This document shows, piece after piece, positions 1 to 6,319 of a stretch of 9,539 nucleotides of DNA. Source of the stretch: Paludibacter sp. (lineage in GTDB: Bacteria; Bacteroidota; Bacteroidia; Bacteroidales; Paludibacteraceae). Position numbers and translations under genes: made by a program. Numbering within the stretch: position 1 is the first letter of the stretch; each line of letters begins with the position of its first letter. The stretch covers positions 1 through 9,539 of the forward strand of contig JANJXE010000088.1 of assembly GCA_024709185.1 (NCBI GenBank). The letters run 5' to 3'. The notes beneath the pieces were generated by a model. That model saw nothing but the letters and a program-made list of their open reading frames with translations, made no database searches and was not told the DNA's origin.

Positions 1-1026
1 AACAGCCTGATAAGTTACAGTTTTTACGGCACTGCAATTTCCAGCATTCTAAACAGCAATGATTTCAGTCCTGCAGTTTATCTGTTGAGTGCTGGTGCAG
101 GTTTTATAACACCACTTTTACTAACCAGAACAAAAGAAGTCACCCTACCGCAAGCCGGCATGACCATTTACGGACAATCACGGGGAATTATCCATGGGAT
201 GTTATTGCCTGTACTAATTAGTCCCAAAGAGCCCGACCTTCGGCTAACGCTGGGATTTGGTCTGGCTGGCAGTATGGCCGAAGGGCTGCTGGGTTACCAG
301 TGGGCAAAACGAAGCAACTTCAATGTCGGTCAGGTCAGCACAATCGGTCTGTTCAGCGATTGGGGGATGGTCCTTGCTATGGGAGCAAGCCACGCATCAG
401 GCTTCTATGAAACCAACGACAGCTGGGAAAGCAATTTACTGGCCGGCTGCATTCTGGGAGGTGCTGCAGGAGGTATGCTGATTGGTAACAGCCTGGCCAA
501 AAAGGATTATTACAGTCAGGGAGATGCTGGTGTATCTTCGAACCTGGCACTGGTAGGAGCCTATCTGCCAGTAGCGCTGATGTCGGTAGCACTTCCCGAC
601 AATCCACGCTGGTACACCGCTGTAGGCTCTGTTGGAGCAGCAGCTGGTTTGTATGCCGGCGACCGTCTGGCCCGCAAGTACGACTTCTCGAACCGTCAGG
701 CTATGTTTACCTCTTTGAGTTTGATAGGCGGAGGTTTGCTGGGTGCAGGCCTTGGAAACATAATAGCCCAGTCTCAGGACAGTGATGAGTATTGGTACGA
801 TTACGATCCCACCTGGATGTTTGTTATGTCGGCCGTAGGTGCTGCAGCTGGCGTTAGTGTTTCTCTTTTGGCCTACACCAAAGACATTAACAAAGAAAAC
901 AAGAACCTGAGTTTTCGCCTTCAGATGAACCCTTTAGTATTTATGAACAGCAGGCTTACCGCTTCCGACCCAACGGGAAGAAACGCAATACCGATACTGA
1001 TAGGCAAACTGAATATTAATGATTAA
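1..1026 (+). CDS. Unrecognised glycine-rich, repeat-containing membrane-type protein (5' partial)
   Basis: I do not recognise this protein. The frame is open from the first base of the window (341 residues to the TAA at 1024-1026), and the codons before the TTG at 85 encode hydrophobic, protein-like sequence, so the true start is probably upstream. It has hydrophobic Gly/Ala segments with glycine-zipper spacing, followed by a basic/aromatic turn. This pattern recurs about four times: near 250-330 (GLLGYQWAKRSNF), 451-530 (MLIGNSLAKKDYYSQ), 619-700 (GLYAGDRLARKYDFS) and, degenerate, 829-895 (GVSVSLLAYTKD). The period is about 55-70 residues. The last 40 residues lack this pattern. The repeats suggest stacked membrane hairpins or a self-associating envelope protein, but that is inference. 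The gene converges on gdhA. Its last codons (aat att aat gat taa) lie inside the heptad repeat array, so the present C-terminus may have been set by that repeat. The coding call is strong; the function is unknown. Confidence 0.8.
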   Translation, partial: NSLISYSFYGTAISSILNSNDFSPAVYLLSAGAGFITPLLLTRTKEVTLPQAGMTIYGQSRGIIHGMLLPVLISPKEPDLRLTLGFGLAGSMAEGLLGYQWAKRSNFNVGQVSTIGLFSDWGMVLAMGASHASGFYETNDSWESNLLAGCILGGAAGGMLIGNSLAKKDYYSQGDAGVSSNLALVGAYLPVALMSVALPDNPRWYTAVGSVGAAAGLYAGDRLARKYDFSNRQAMFTSLSLIGGGLLGAGLGNIIAQSQDSDEYWYDYDPTWMFVMSAVGAAAGVSVSLLAYTKDINKENKNLSFRLQMNPLVFMNSRLTASDPTGRNAIPILIGKLNIND

Positions 1027-1060
1027 TTTTTAATGATTAATGATTAATGATTAATGGGTG
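1015..1060 (+). repeat. Left arm of heptad inverted repeat (ATTAATG units)
   Basis: Six consecutive 7-bp units lie at 1015-1056: ATTAATG, ATTAATT, TTTAATG and three more ATTAATG. They are followed by GGTG at 1057-1060. The 30 bases at 1031-1060 match the reverse complement of 1138-1167 at 28 of 30 positions. The array begins inside the last codons of the upstream gene and supplies its stop codon. Confidence 0.85.
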
Positions 1061-1081
1061 GTATGGTGCATTCAATTTACA

Positions 1082-1117
1082 TTTAATCAGTTTTGTAACC
1101 GTATAAAACTGATTAAA
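1082..1117. terminator. Perfect 13-bp hairpin, candidate bidirectional terminator
   Basis: TTTAATCAGTTTT at 1082-1094 is the exact reverse complement of 1105-1117, with a 10-base loop (GTAACCGTAT). It lies between two convergent genes, where a shared terminator is expected. The stem is AT-rich and no clean U-tract follows on either strand; on the plus strand the next bases are AGTATATCTTCTCTT. The structure is certain as sequence, but its terminator role is only plausible. Confidence 0.45.
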
Positions 1118-1137
1118 AGTATATCTTCTCTTAACCG

Positions 1138-1174
1138 CACCCATTAATCATTTATCATTAATCATTTATCATTA
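1138..1174 (-). repeat. Right arm of heptad inverted repeat (CATTWAT units)
   Basis: CACC at 1138-1141 is followed by CATTAAT, CATTTAT, CATTAAT, CATTTAT and a partial CATTA ending at 1174. The gdhA stop codon (TAG on the minus strand, 1177-1175) follows directly. This 37-base arm matches the solo copy at 4954-4990 at 35 of 37 positions. The alternation of TAA and TTA units distinguishes it from the left arm, whose inner units are all the TAA type. Confidence 0.85.
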
Positions 1175-2512
1175 CTACAGCACTCCCTGTGCCATCATGG
1201 CTTTTGCAACTTTCATGAAACCAGCGATATTCGCGCCGTTCACGTAGTTTACATAGCCATCGGCTTCGGTTCCGTACTTCACGCAGGCTTCGTGTATGTT
1301 AAACATGATTTCTTTTAACTTGGCATCTACTTCTTCCTTCGTCCAGCTCAGCTTGATGGAGTTCTGCGTCATTTCCAATCCTGAAACCGAAACACCACCT
1401 GCATTGGCAGCCTTACCCGGAGCGTACAAAATCTTATTTTTCAGGAATACTTCCACAGCTTCAGGAGTGGATGGCATGTTAGCTCCTTCCGAAACTGCAA
1501 AACAACCATTCTTAACCAACATTGCAGCATCATCACCGTTCAACTCGTTCTGAGTAGCCGATGGCAACGCAATAGTACAGGCTTCGGCCCATGGACGACC
1601 ACCTTCTACATACTTGCAATTGTATTTATCGGCATATTCTTTAATACGACCACGGTAGATATTTTTCAGTTCAAACACGTAGTCGAGTTTTTCCTTGGTG
1701 ATTCCTTCGGGATCATAGATATACCCATTGGAATCGGAAAGTGTAATCACTTTACCACCGAGTTCGAGCACTTTTTCAGCGGTATACGTTGCCACATTTC
1801 CTGAACCGGAAATCGACACTACCTGACCTTTCAAATCGGTAATGCCTTTGCGTTTCAGCATGTTCATCAGGAAGTAGATATTACCATATCCGGTAGCTTC
1901 GGGACGGATAAGCGAACCGCCGAATTCAAGGCCTTTACCGGTAAATGTACCCGAATTTTCGCGGGCCAGTTTGCGGTACATACCATACATGTAAGCCACC
2001 TCGCGGCCACCTACGCCGATATCACCTGCCGGCACATCGGTTTCAGGACCAATATGCCTCCAGAGTTCAAGCATAAAGGCCTGGCAGAAACGCATGATTT
2101 CTGCATTTGATTTACCTTTCGGGTTGAAATCCGAACCTCCTTTTCCACCACCCATCGGCAAGGTAGTAAGTGCATTTTTAAATGTCTGTTCGAAAGCTAA
2201 AAATTTCAGAATAGAAGGGCTCACCGAAACGTGGAAACGCATACCGCCCTTGTAAGGACCAATCGCGTTGCAATGCTGCACACGGTAGCCCATGTTGGTC
2301 TGAACATTACCTTTGTCGTCGACCCAGGTAATACGGAACGAAAAAATACGATCGGGGATACACAGACGCTCGATGAGATTCTGCTTTTCGAACTCGGGAT
2401 GTGCGTTGTACACTGCTTCGATAGAATGCAACACTTCTTCTACGGCCTGATGGTACTCTGGCTCATTGGGAAAACGCCTCTTCAACATGTCGAGGACTTG
2501 TTCGGTTTTCAT
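1175..2512 (-). CDS. gdhA: NADP-type glutamate dehydrogenase
   Basis: This cytoplasmic enzyme reductively aminates 2-oxoglutarate with ammonia to give glutamate, and is the entry point for ammonia nitrogen. Its 445 residues match the hexameric bacterial GdhA class (about 445-450). Visible features include the substrate-side motif GPYKGGMRFH (85-94), PMGGGKGGSDF with the catalytic-region lysine K124, PAGDIGVGGRE with the catalytic aspartate D164, and the Rossmann motif SGSGNV (235-240). SDSNGY at 259-264, after the second beta strand, resembles NADP-specific rather than NAD-specific enzymes. The ATG at 2512 gives the normal family N-terminus (MKTEQVLDMLKRRFP). The gene is divergent from the ior operon across 250 bp and ends one base from the heptad repeat. 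It can supply glutamate for the aminotransferase at the end of that operon, which is inference from context. The identification is firm; NADP preference is read from motifs only. Confidence 0.97.
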   Translation of the reverse strand: MKTEQVLDMLKRRFPNEPEYHQAVEEVLHSIEAVYNAHPEFEKQNLIERLCIPDRIFSFRITWVDDKGNVQTNMGYRVQHCNAIGPYKGGMRFHVSVSPSILKFLAFEQTFKNALTTLPMGGGKGGSDFNPKGKSNAEIMRFCQAFMLELWRHIGPETDVPAGDIGVGGREVAYMYGMYRKLARENSGTFTGKGLEFGGSLIRPEATGYGNIYFLMNMLKRKGITDLKGQVVSISGSGNVATYTAEKVLELGGKVITLSDSNGYIYDPEGITKEKLDYVFELKNIYRGRIKEYADKYNCKYVEGGRPWAEACTIALPSATQNELNGDDAAMLVKNGCFAVSEGANMPSTPEAVEVFLKNKILYAPGKAANAGGVSVSGLEMTQNSIKLSWTKEEVDAKLKEIMFNIHEACVKYGTEADGYVNYVNGANIAGFMKVAKAMMAQGVL

Positions 2513-2551
2513 AAATTCGCGCTATTTTTTAGTGAGTTATTGTTTCGGCAG

Positions 2552-2559
2552 CAAAAATA
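2552..2559 (-). promoter_or_regulatory. Candidate -7 box for gdhA
   Basis: Read on the minus strand this is TATTTTTG, a perfect match to the Bacteroidota -7 consensus TAnnTTTG. It lies 40 bases upstream of the gdhA ATG, giving a short leader of roughly 30 bases. A TTTG lies further upstream (2583-2586), but at 23 bp its spacing looks long, so the -33 element is uncertain. Confidence 0.55.
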
Positions 2560-2686
2560 CAAAAAATATCGAAAATTGAAAGCAAAAATGAAATATAAAT
2601 GCTATTTTATCAGAAAAAAGGGTATGTTTATAAGAAATCATCATCTGATAGGCATCATTAAAGAAAAAAAACTTTAATATTAAGGA

Positions 2687-2702
2687 TAATTTTGTACTTT
2701 TG
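2687..2702 (+). promoter_or_regulatory. Candidate tandem -7 boxes for the ior operon
   Basis: Two adjacent matches to the Bacteroidota -7 consensus TAnnTTTG occur here: TAATTTTG (2687-2694) and TACTTTTG (2695-2702, followed by CAG). The second resembles typical Bacteroidota promoters and would start transcription near 2708, leaving a leader of about 55 bases before iorA. A TTTA at 2673-2676 is the nearest -33-like sequence. I found no convincing operator palindrome in the rest of the 250-bp divergent region (2513-2762), which is very AT-rich in its middle. Confidence 0.6.
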
Positions 2703-2743
2703 CAGTATCAACGGAAATCCGCGCCAGCCCGCAGATAACCGCC

Positions 2744-2770
2744 ATGAATAAGAACACACAAGATGAATGA
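2744..2770 (+). CDS. Possible 8-codon upstream reading frame overlapping the iorA start
   Basis: An ATG at 2744 in the predicted ior leader opens a frame encoding MNKNTQDE. It ends at TGA 2768-2770, overlapping the first codons of iorA in another frame. It contains no aromatic residues, so it does not look like a Trp or Phe attenuation peptide. It may be translated and couple to iorA, or it may be chance. Confidence 0.15.
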   Translation: MNKNTQDE

Positions 2771-4364
2771 ACAAGAATTGTTATTGGGCGCAGAAGTAAT
2801 TGCCCGTGCAGCTATCGATGAAGGTCTTTCGGGGGTATATGCCTACCCGGGAACCCCCTCCACCGAAATTACAGAATATATTCAACAAACGGAAGAAGGT
2901 CGTACCGGAAAAGTACGTTCGGCCTGGTCGGTGAATGAAAAAACAGCCTACGAAGCGGCCCTCGGGATGTCGTATGCCGGAAAGCGATCGATGGTTTGCA
3001 TGAAACACGTTGGCCTGAATGTGGCTGCCGATGCATTTATTAATTCAGCTTCTACCGGTAGTAAGGGAGGAATGGTGGTGGTAGTTGCCGACGACCCATC
3101 GATGCACTCCTCTCAAAACGAGCAGGACACACGTTACTACGCACGCTTTGCCCAACTTCCGTTACTGGAGCCTTCGAATCAGCAGGAGGCGTATGATTGT
3201 GTACGCTATGCATTTGCATTTTCCGAAGCCCTGGAGCTACCGGTGATTGTGCGAATTACCACGCGGCTCTCGCACTCCCGGTCAACCATTATCCGCAGGG
3301 CTGCTACCCTGCCCAATCCTTTAAAGCCGGATACGAACCGACAAAAGTGGATTTTGCTTCCTGCCAATGCCCGCCGTCAATACCAGCACCTGCTCGACCT
3401 GCAACCACAATTGACTGAAGCGGCCGAAATGTCGCCCTTCAACAGAGAATGGGTTGGCAAAGAAGACAGCACTACCGGTATCATTGCTTTTGGTTTGGCT
3501 TATAATTATGTGATGGAAGTGAATACCCGTTTCAACCTTCAACTTCCGGTACTTAAGATTTCTCAGTATCCCCTACCGGAGAAAACGATTCGAAACTTTA
3601 CTCAGCGTTTTCAACGGGTACTTATTGTGGAAGAAGGATATCCGATTTACGAAGAGCTTCTGAAAGGATTCTTTGGAAATGAAAAGTTTTCAGGAAGGAT
3701 GGATGGAACACTGCCGCGTACAGGCGAACTTACACCCGATGCGCTGATAAAAGCGCTGGTGCCGGCAGAGGCGGTGCAGCCTGTCGCCACACCGGCCATT
3801 GTCGCTGCCCGTCCGCCCGAGTTATGCCAGGGCTGCGGTCACCGCGACTTGTACGATGCACTTAACGAAGCCATGGACAGCTTTGCCAATCGTCATGTTT
3901 TTGCCGACATTGGCTGCTATACCCTGGGAGCACTTCCTCCTTATAATTCAATCAATACCTGTGTAGACATGGGAGCTTCGGTAACCATGGCCAAGGGAGC
4001 TGCCGACGCCGGACTTCATCCTGCTGTGGCGGTGATAGGCGATTCCACCTTTACCCATTCCGGAATCACCGGATTGCTGGATGCTGTAAATGACAAGGCG
4101 GCTGTGACCATACTAATCTCCGATAATTACACCACGGCAATGACAGGTGGACAGGATTCAGGAGCCACCGGACGCATTGCTGCGATCTGCGAAGGAGTAG
4201 GTGTCGATTCCAACCACATTCGCACAATTGTTCCCCTGAAGAAAAATCACGCTGAAAATGTGTCTGTTTTAAAGGAAGAATTTGCCTATAATGGCGTTTC
4301 AGTGGTAATCGCCTGCCGCGAATGCATACAAACAGCACGAAGAAAGAAAAAAACAAACGTATGA
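2763..4364 (+). CDS. iorA: Indolepyruvate:ferredoxin oxidoreductase, alpha (TPP-binding) subunit
   Basis: This is the catalytic subunit of an oxygen-sensitive 2-oxoacid:ferredoxin oxidoreductase that interconverts arylpyruvates (indolepyruvate, phenylpyruvate) with aryl-acetyl-CoA and CO2. The N-terminal pyrimidine-binding domain shows YPGTPSTEI (28-36) and WSVNEKTAYEAALG, with the conserved glutamate E59. A middle domain (about 235-330) follows. The C-terminal TPP domain has CQGCGHRDLY (355-364), IGDSTFTHSGI (425-435) and the metal-binding-type DNYTTAMTGGQ (454-464). At 533 residues it stops right after VVIACREC. Archaeal IorA continues with a ferredoxin-like domain carrying two [4Fe-4S] cysteine clusters, and that domain is absent here, with a basic tail (ARRKKKTNV) in its place. 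It overlaps iorB by 4 bases (ATGA), implying translational coupling. Family assignment is firm; the preferred aryl substrate is inferred. Confidence 0.93.
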   Translation: MNEQELLLGAEVIARAAIDEGLSGVYAYPGTPSTEITEYIQQTEEGRTGKVRSAWSVNEKTAYEAALGMSYAGKRSMVCMKHVGLNVAADAFINSASTGSKGGMVVVVADDPSMHSSQNEQDTRYYARFAQLPLLEPSNQQEAYDCVRYAFAFSEALELPVIVRITTRLSHSRSTIIRRAATLPNPLKPDTNRQKWILLPANARRQYQHLLDLQPQLTEAAEMSPFNREWVGKEDSTTGIIAFGLAYNYVMEVNTRFNLQLPVLKISQYPLPEKTIRNFTQRFQRVLIVEEGYPIYEELLKGFFGNEKFSGRMDGTLPRTGELTPDALIKALVPAEAVQPVATPAIVAARPPELCQGCGHRDLYDALNEAMDSFANRHVFADIGCYTLGALPPYNSINTCVDMGASVTMAKGAADAGLHPAVAVIGDSTFTHSGITGLLDAVNDKAAVTILISDNYTTAMTGGQDSGATGRIAAICEGVGVDSNHIRTIVPLKKNHAENVSVLKEEFAYNGVSVVIACRECIQTARRKKKTNV

Positions 4365-4930
4365 CCAGGAATATACTACTTGCAGGGGTTGGCGGACAAG
4401 GCATTCTGACGATAGCCGCCATTATCGATCATGCAGCGATGCAGCAGGGCTTATACATTAAACAGGCCGAAGTTCACGGGATGAGTCAGAGGGGAGGTGC
4501 TGTGCAATCGCACCTGCGTATTTCCGATGAGGAGATTTTCTCCGACCTTATTCCGTTGGGGCAAGCCGATCTGATTCTTTCGCTCGAACCGATGGAAGCA
4601 CTGCGCTACCTGCCCTGGCTTTCACAGGATGGTGCCGTGGTAACAGCTACTCAACCTTTTATCAACATTCCAAATTACCCGGACAAAGAGCAGCTGCTCA
4701 GCGAGATAAGCAAACACTGCAAAGATGTGCACTTTGTGAATGCCGACAAACTGGCACAGGAAGCAGGAAGTCCGAAAGCAGTGAATGTGGTGATGGCGGG
4801 AGCTGCAGCGCAATACCTCGGTCTGAGCCCGGAGCAGCTGCTGGAAAGCATCCGGAGCCTGTTTTCCCTAAAAGGTCAGCACATCGCCGAACTCAACGAA
4901 AAAGCGTTCAAGCTCGGACAAACAAGCTAA
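4361..4930 (+). CDS. iorB: Indolepyruvate:ferredoxin oxidoreductase, beta (gamma-type domain) subunit
   Basis: This is the small partner of IorA, from the pyruvate/ketoisovalerate oxidoreductase catalytic gamma domain family, and it takes part in CoA-dependent catalysis in the complex. The start is the ATG at 4361, which overlaps the iorA stop (ATGA) and places the family N-terminus NILLAGVGGQGIL at residue 4. An upstream in-frame ATG at 4322 would add 13 highly charged residues inside iorA and is not favoured. Visible motifs are GVGGQGI (9-15) and EVHGMSQRGGAVQSH (37-51), both hallmarks of the family. Its 189 residues are the usual length (about 190-200). It has no iron-sulphur cysteine motif, so the IorAB pair as encoded here lacks any recognisable cluster-binding domain. 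Confidence 0.94.
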   Translation: MTRNILLAGVGGQGILTIAAIIDHAAMQQGLYIKQAEVHGMSQRGGAVQSHLRISDEEIFSDLIPLGQADLILSLEPMEALRYLPWLSQDGAVVTATQPFINIPNYPDKEQLLSEISKHCKDVHFVNADKLAQEAGSPKAVNVVMAGAAAQYLGLSPEQLLESIRSLFSLKGQHIAELNEKAFKLGQTS

Positions 4931-4953
4931 AACGCACATCACATTCAAATCCC

Positions 4954-4990
4954 CACCCATTAATCATTTATCATTAACCATTAATCATTA
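4954..4990 (+). repeat. Solo heptad-repeat arm between iorB and paaK
   Basis: CACC is followed by CATTAAT, CATTTAT, CATTAAC, CATTAAT and a partial CATTA. It matches the arm at 1138-1174 at 35 of 37 positions, in the same orientation on the plus strand. It fills most of the 66-bp gap between iorB and paaK and ends only 6 bases (AAAAGG) before the paaK ATG. It therefore forms the immediate 5' context of paaK translation. No inverted partner lies nearby. Confidence 0.85.
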
Positions 4991-4996
4991 AAAAGG

Positions 4997-6301
4997 ATGA
5001 TTTGGAACGAATACATAGAAGCTGCTGACCGCGAACGATTGAAACGCCTGCAAAACGAGCGTTTGACACAACTAATTGAACGAATTTATTTTAAGGTTCC
5101 CTTTTACCGAAAGAAACTCACAGAGTTGGGTATTGAACCCGGCGATATAAAAAGCATCGATCAGCTGTCGCAACTACCACTCACGGTAAAGGATGATTTA
5201 CGGGACAATTATCCCTTCGGGATGTTTGCCGAAACGCAGCAACAAATCGTGCGCCTGCATGCTTCCAGTGGCACCACAGGTAAACCAACCGTGGTGGGCT
5301 ATACCCACAACGATCTGAATACCTGGAGCGAAGTAGTAGCCCGCTCGCTCACTATGGCAGGCGTCAGTCGTAGCGATATCATCCAGATTGCATATGGCTA
5401 TGGTCTGTTTACCGGCGGCCTCGGACTTCATTATGGTGCCGAAAAAGTGGGAGCATCGGTGATTCCCATTTCCGGAGGCAACACCCGCAAGCAATTACAG
5501 CTTATGACGGATTTCGGCTCTACGGTGATTGCCTGCACGCCTTCGTATGCAGCACATTTGGGCGAAAGCATCGCCAAAGACAATATCGACCGAACCCAAA
5601 TTAAATTAAGAGCCGGTATTTTCGGAGCCGAACCCTGGACCAACGAAATGCGCCTTCAGGTGGAGAAATCACTGAATATAAAAGCATTCGACATTTACGG
5701 ATTAAGCGAAATAATTGGCCCGGGGGTTGCCATGGAATGCGAACACCAGCAGGGAATGCACATTTTCGAAGATCATTTTATTCCTGAGATTATTGATCCT
5801 GTAACCCTGGAAGTATTGCCTTACGGAGAAATCGGAGAACTCGTTTTCACTACTATTACAAAGGAAGCGATGCCCTTGTTGCGATACCGTACGCGCGACC
5901 TCACACGTCTGCATGTTGAAAAATGCGCCTGTGGACGAACCCTGGTGCGTATGGATAAATGCCTGGGCCGCAGCGACGACATGCTGATCATACGGGGCGT
6001 AAACGTGTTCCCGTCGCAGATAGAAGCCGTGCTGCTCGAAATGAGCGAGGCCAGTCCGCACTACCAACTTGTGGTGGACAGGGTCAACAACCTCGACACG
6101 CTGGAGATTCAGGTAGAAATCGACGATCAGTTCTGGTCGGATGAGATACGCGTGCTGGAAAATCTCCGCAGGCAGATCCAAAACAATATTGCCAGCGCAT
6201 TGGGGCTAACCGCTACCATCCGACTGGTGGAACCGAATACGATAGCACGTTCGGAAGGTAAAGCCCAACGAGTAATCGACAAACGTAAACTGGTCATTTG
6301 A
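4997..6301 (+). CDS. paaK: Phenylacetate-CoA ligase family (aryl-acid:CoA ligase, AMP-forming)
   Basis: This cytoplasmic adenylate-forming enzyme converts phenylacetate, and probably indoleacetate or related aryl acids, with ATP and CoA to the aryl-acetyl-CoA. Its 434 residues are typical of PaaK. Motifs in order are the P-loop SSGTTGKPT (90-98), [10 protein letters not shown] (234-243), YRTRDL (297-302), a CxCGR element (310-314), [16 protein letters not shown] (324-339) and the C-terminal EGKAQRVID (420-428), whose K422 is the expected adenylation lysine. The ATG at 4997 is adjacent to AAAAGG, too close for a normal Shine-Dalgarno interaction. Lying with iorAB, it points to handling of aryl-acetyl-CoA rather than aerobic phenylacetate degradation, since no paaABCE genes are present. 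Substrate range and physiological direction are not readable from sequence. Confidence 0.94.
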   Translation: MIWNEYIEAADRERLKRLQNERLTQLIERIYFKVPFYRKKLTELGIEPGDIKSIDQLSQLPLTVKDDLRDNYPFGMFAETQQQIVRLHASSGTTGKPTVVGYTHNDLNTWSEVVARSLTMAGVSRSDIIQIAYGYGLFTGGLGLHYGAEKVGASVIPISGGNTRKQLQLMTDFGSTVIACTPSYAAHLGESIAKDNIDRTQIKLRAGIFGAEPWTNEMRLQVEKSLNIKAFDIYGLSEIIGPGVAMECEHQQGMHIFEDHFIPEIIDPVTLEVLPYGEIGELVFTTITKEAMPLLRYRTRDLTRLHVEKCACGRTLVRMDKCLGRSDDMLIIRGVNVFPSQIEAVLLEMSEASPHYQLVVDRVNNLDTLEIQVEIDDQFWSDEIRVLENLRRQIQNNIASALGLTATIRLVEPNTIARSEGKAQRVIDKRKLVI

Positions 6302-6319
6302 CAATAAAAATTCAAAGTT

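Larger units (their letters stand above)
1015..1174. repeat. Near-symmetrical inverted-repeat element filling a convergent intergenic gap
   Basis: Two heptad arms (1015-1060 and 1138-1174) face each other across a 77-bp core, with the GGTG/CACC ends pointing inwards. The arms' symmetry centre (about 1099) coincides within half a base with the centre of a separate 13-bp hairpin at 1082-1117. The rest of the core shows no arm-to-arm matching. The element touches both neighbours: it starts within the last codons of the plus-strand gene and ends on the base before the gdhA stop codon. It could be a bidirectional terminator or mRNA 3'-end stabiliser, or a small MITE-like or REP-like dispersed element. 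No transposase or clear target-site duplication is visible. A further copy of one arm at 4954-4990 favours a dispersed repeat family. Confidence 0.7.

Noticed and set aside
1015..1174. CRISPR-like or insertion-sequence interpretation of the heptad arrays
   Set aside because: The units are 7 bp and contiguous without spacers, there are no cas genes or transposase, and no flanking target-site duplication is evident.
2608..2650. TATCAG / CTGATA inverted pair in the divergent promoter region
   Set aside because: Six-base arms separated by 31 bases are too short and too far apart to support an operator or hairpin call.
2231..2677. 148-codon plus-strand open frame antisense to the gdhA start and running into the divergent promoter region
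   Set aside because: It overlaps the well-supported gdhA N-terminus, its translation is low-complexity and Lys-rich at the end, and no domain is recognisable. It is best explained as a shadow frame.
4066..4422. 118-codon minus-strand open frame across the iorA/iorB junction
   Set aside because: It is antisense to two firmly identified genes, with a Cys/Arg/Pro-rich translation typical of shadow frames.
5702..6181. 159-codon minus-strand open frame within paaK
   Set aside because: It is fully antisense to conserved PaaK motifs, and its His/Gln-rich translation resembles no protein family.
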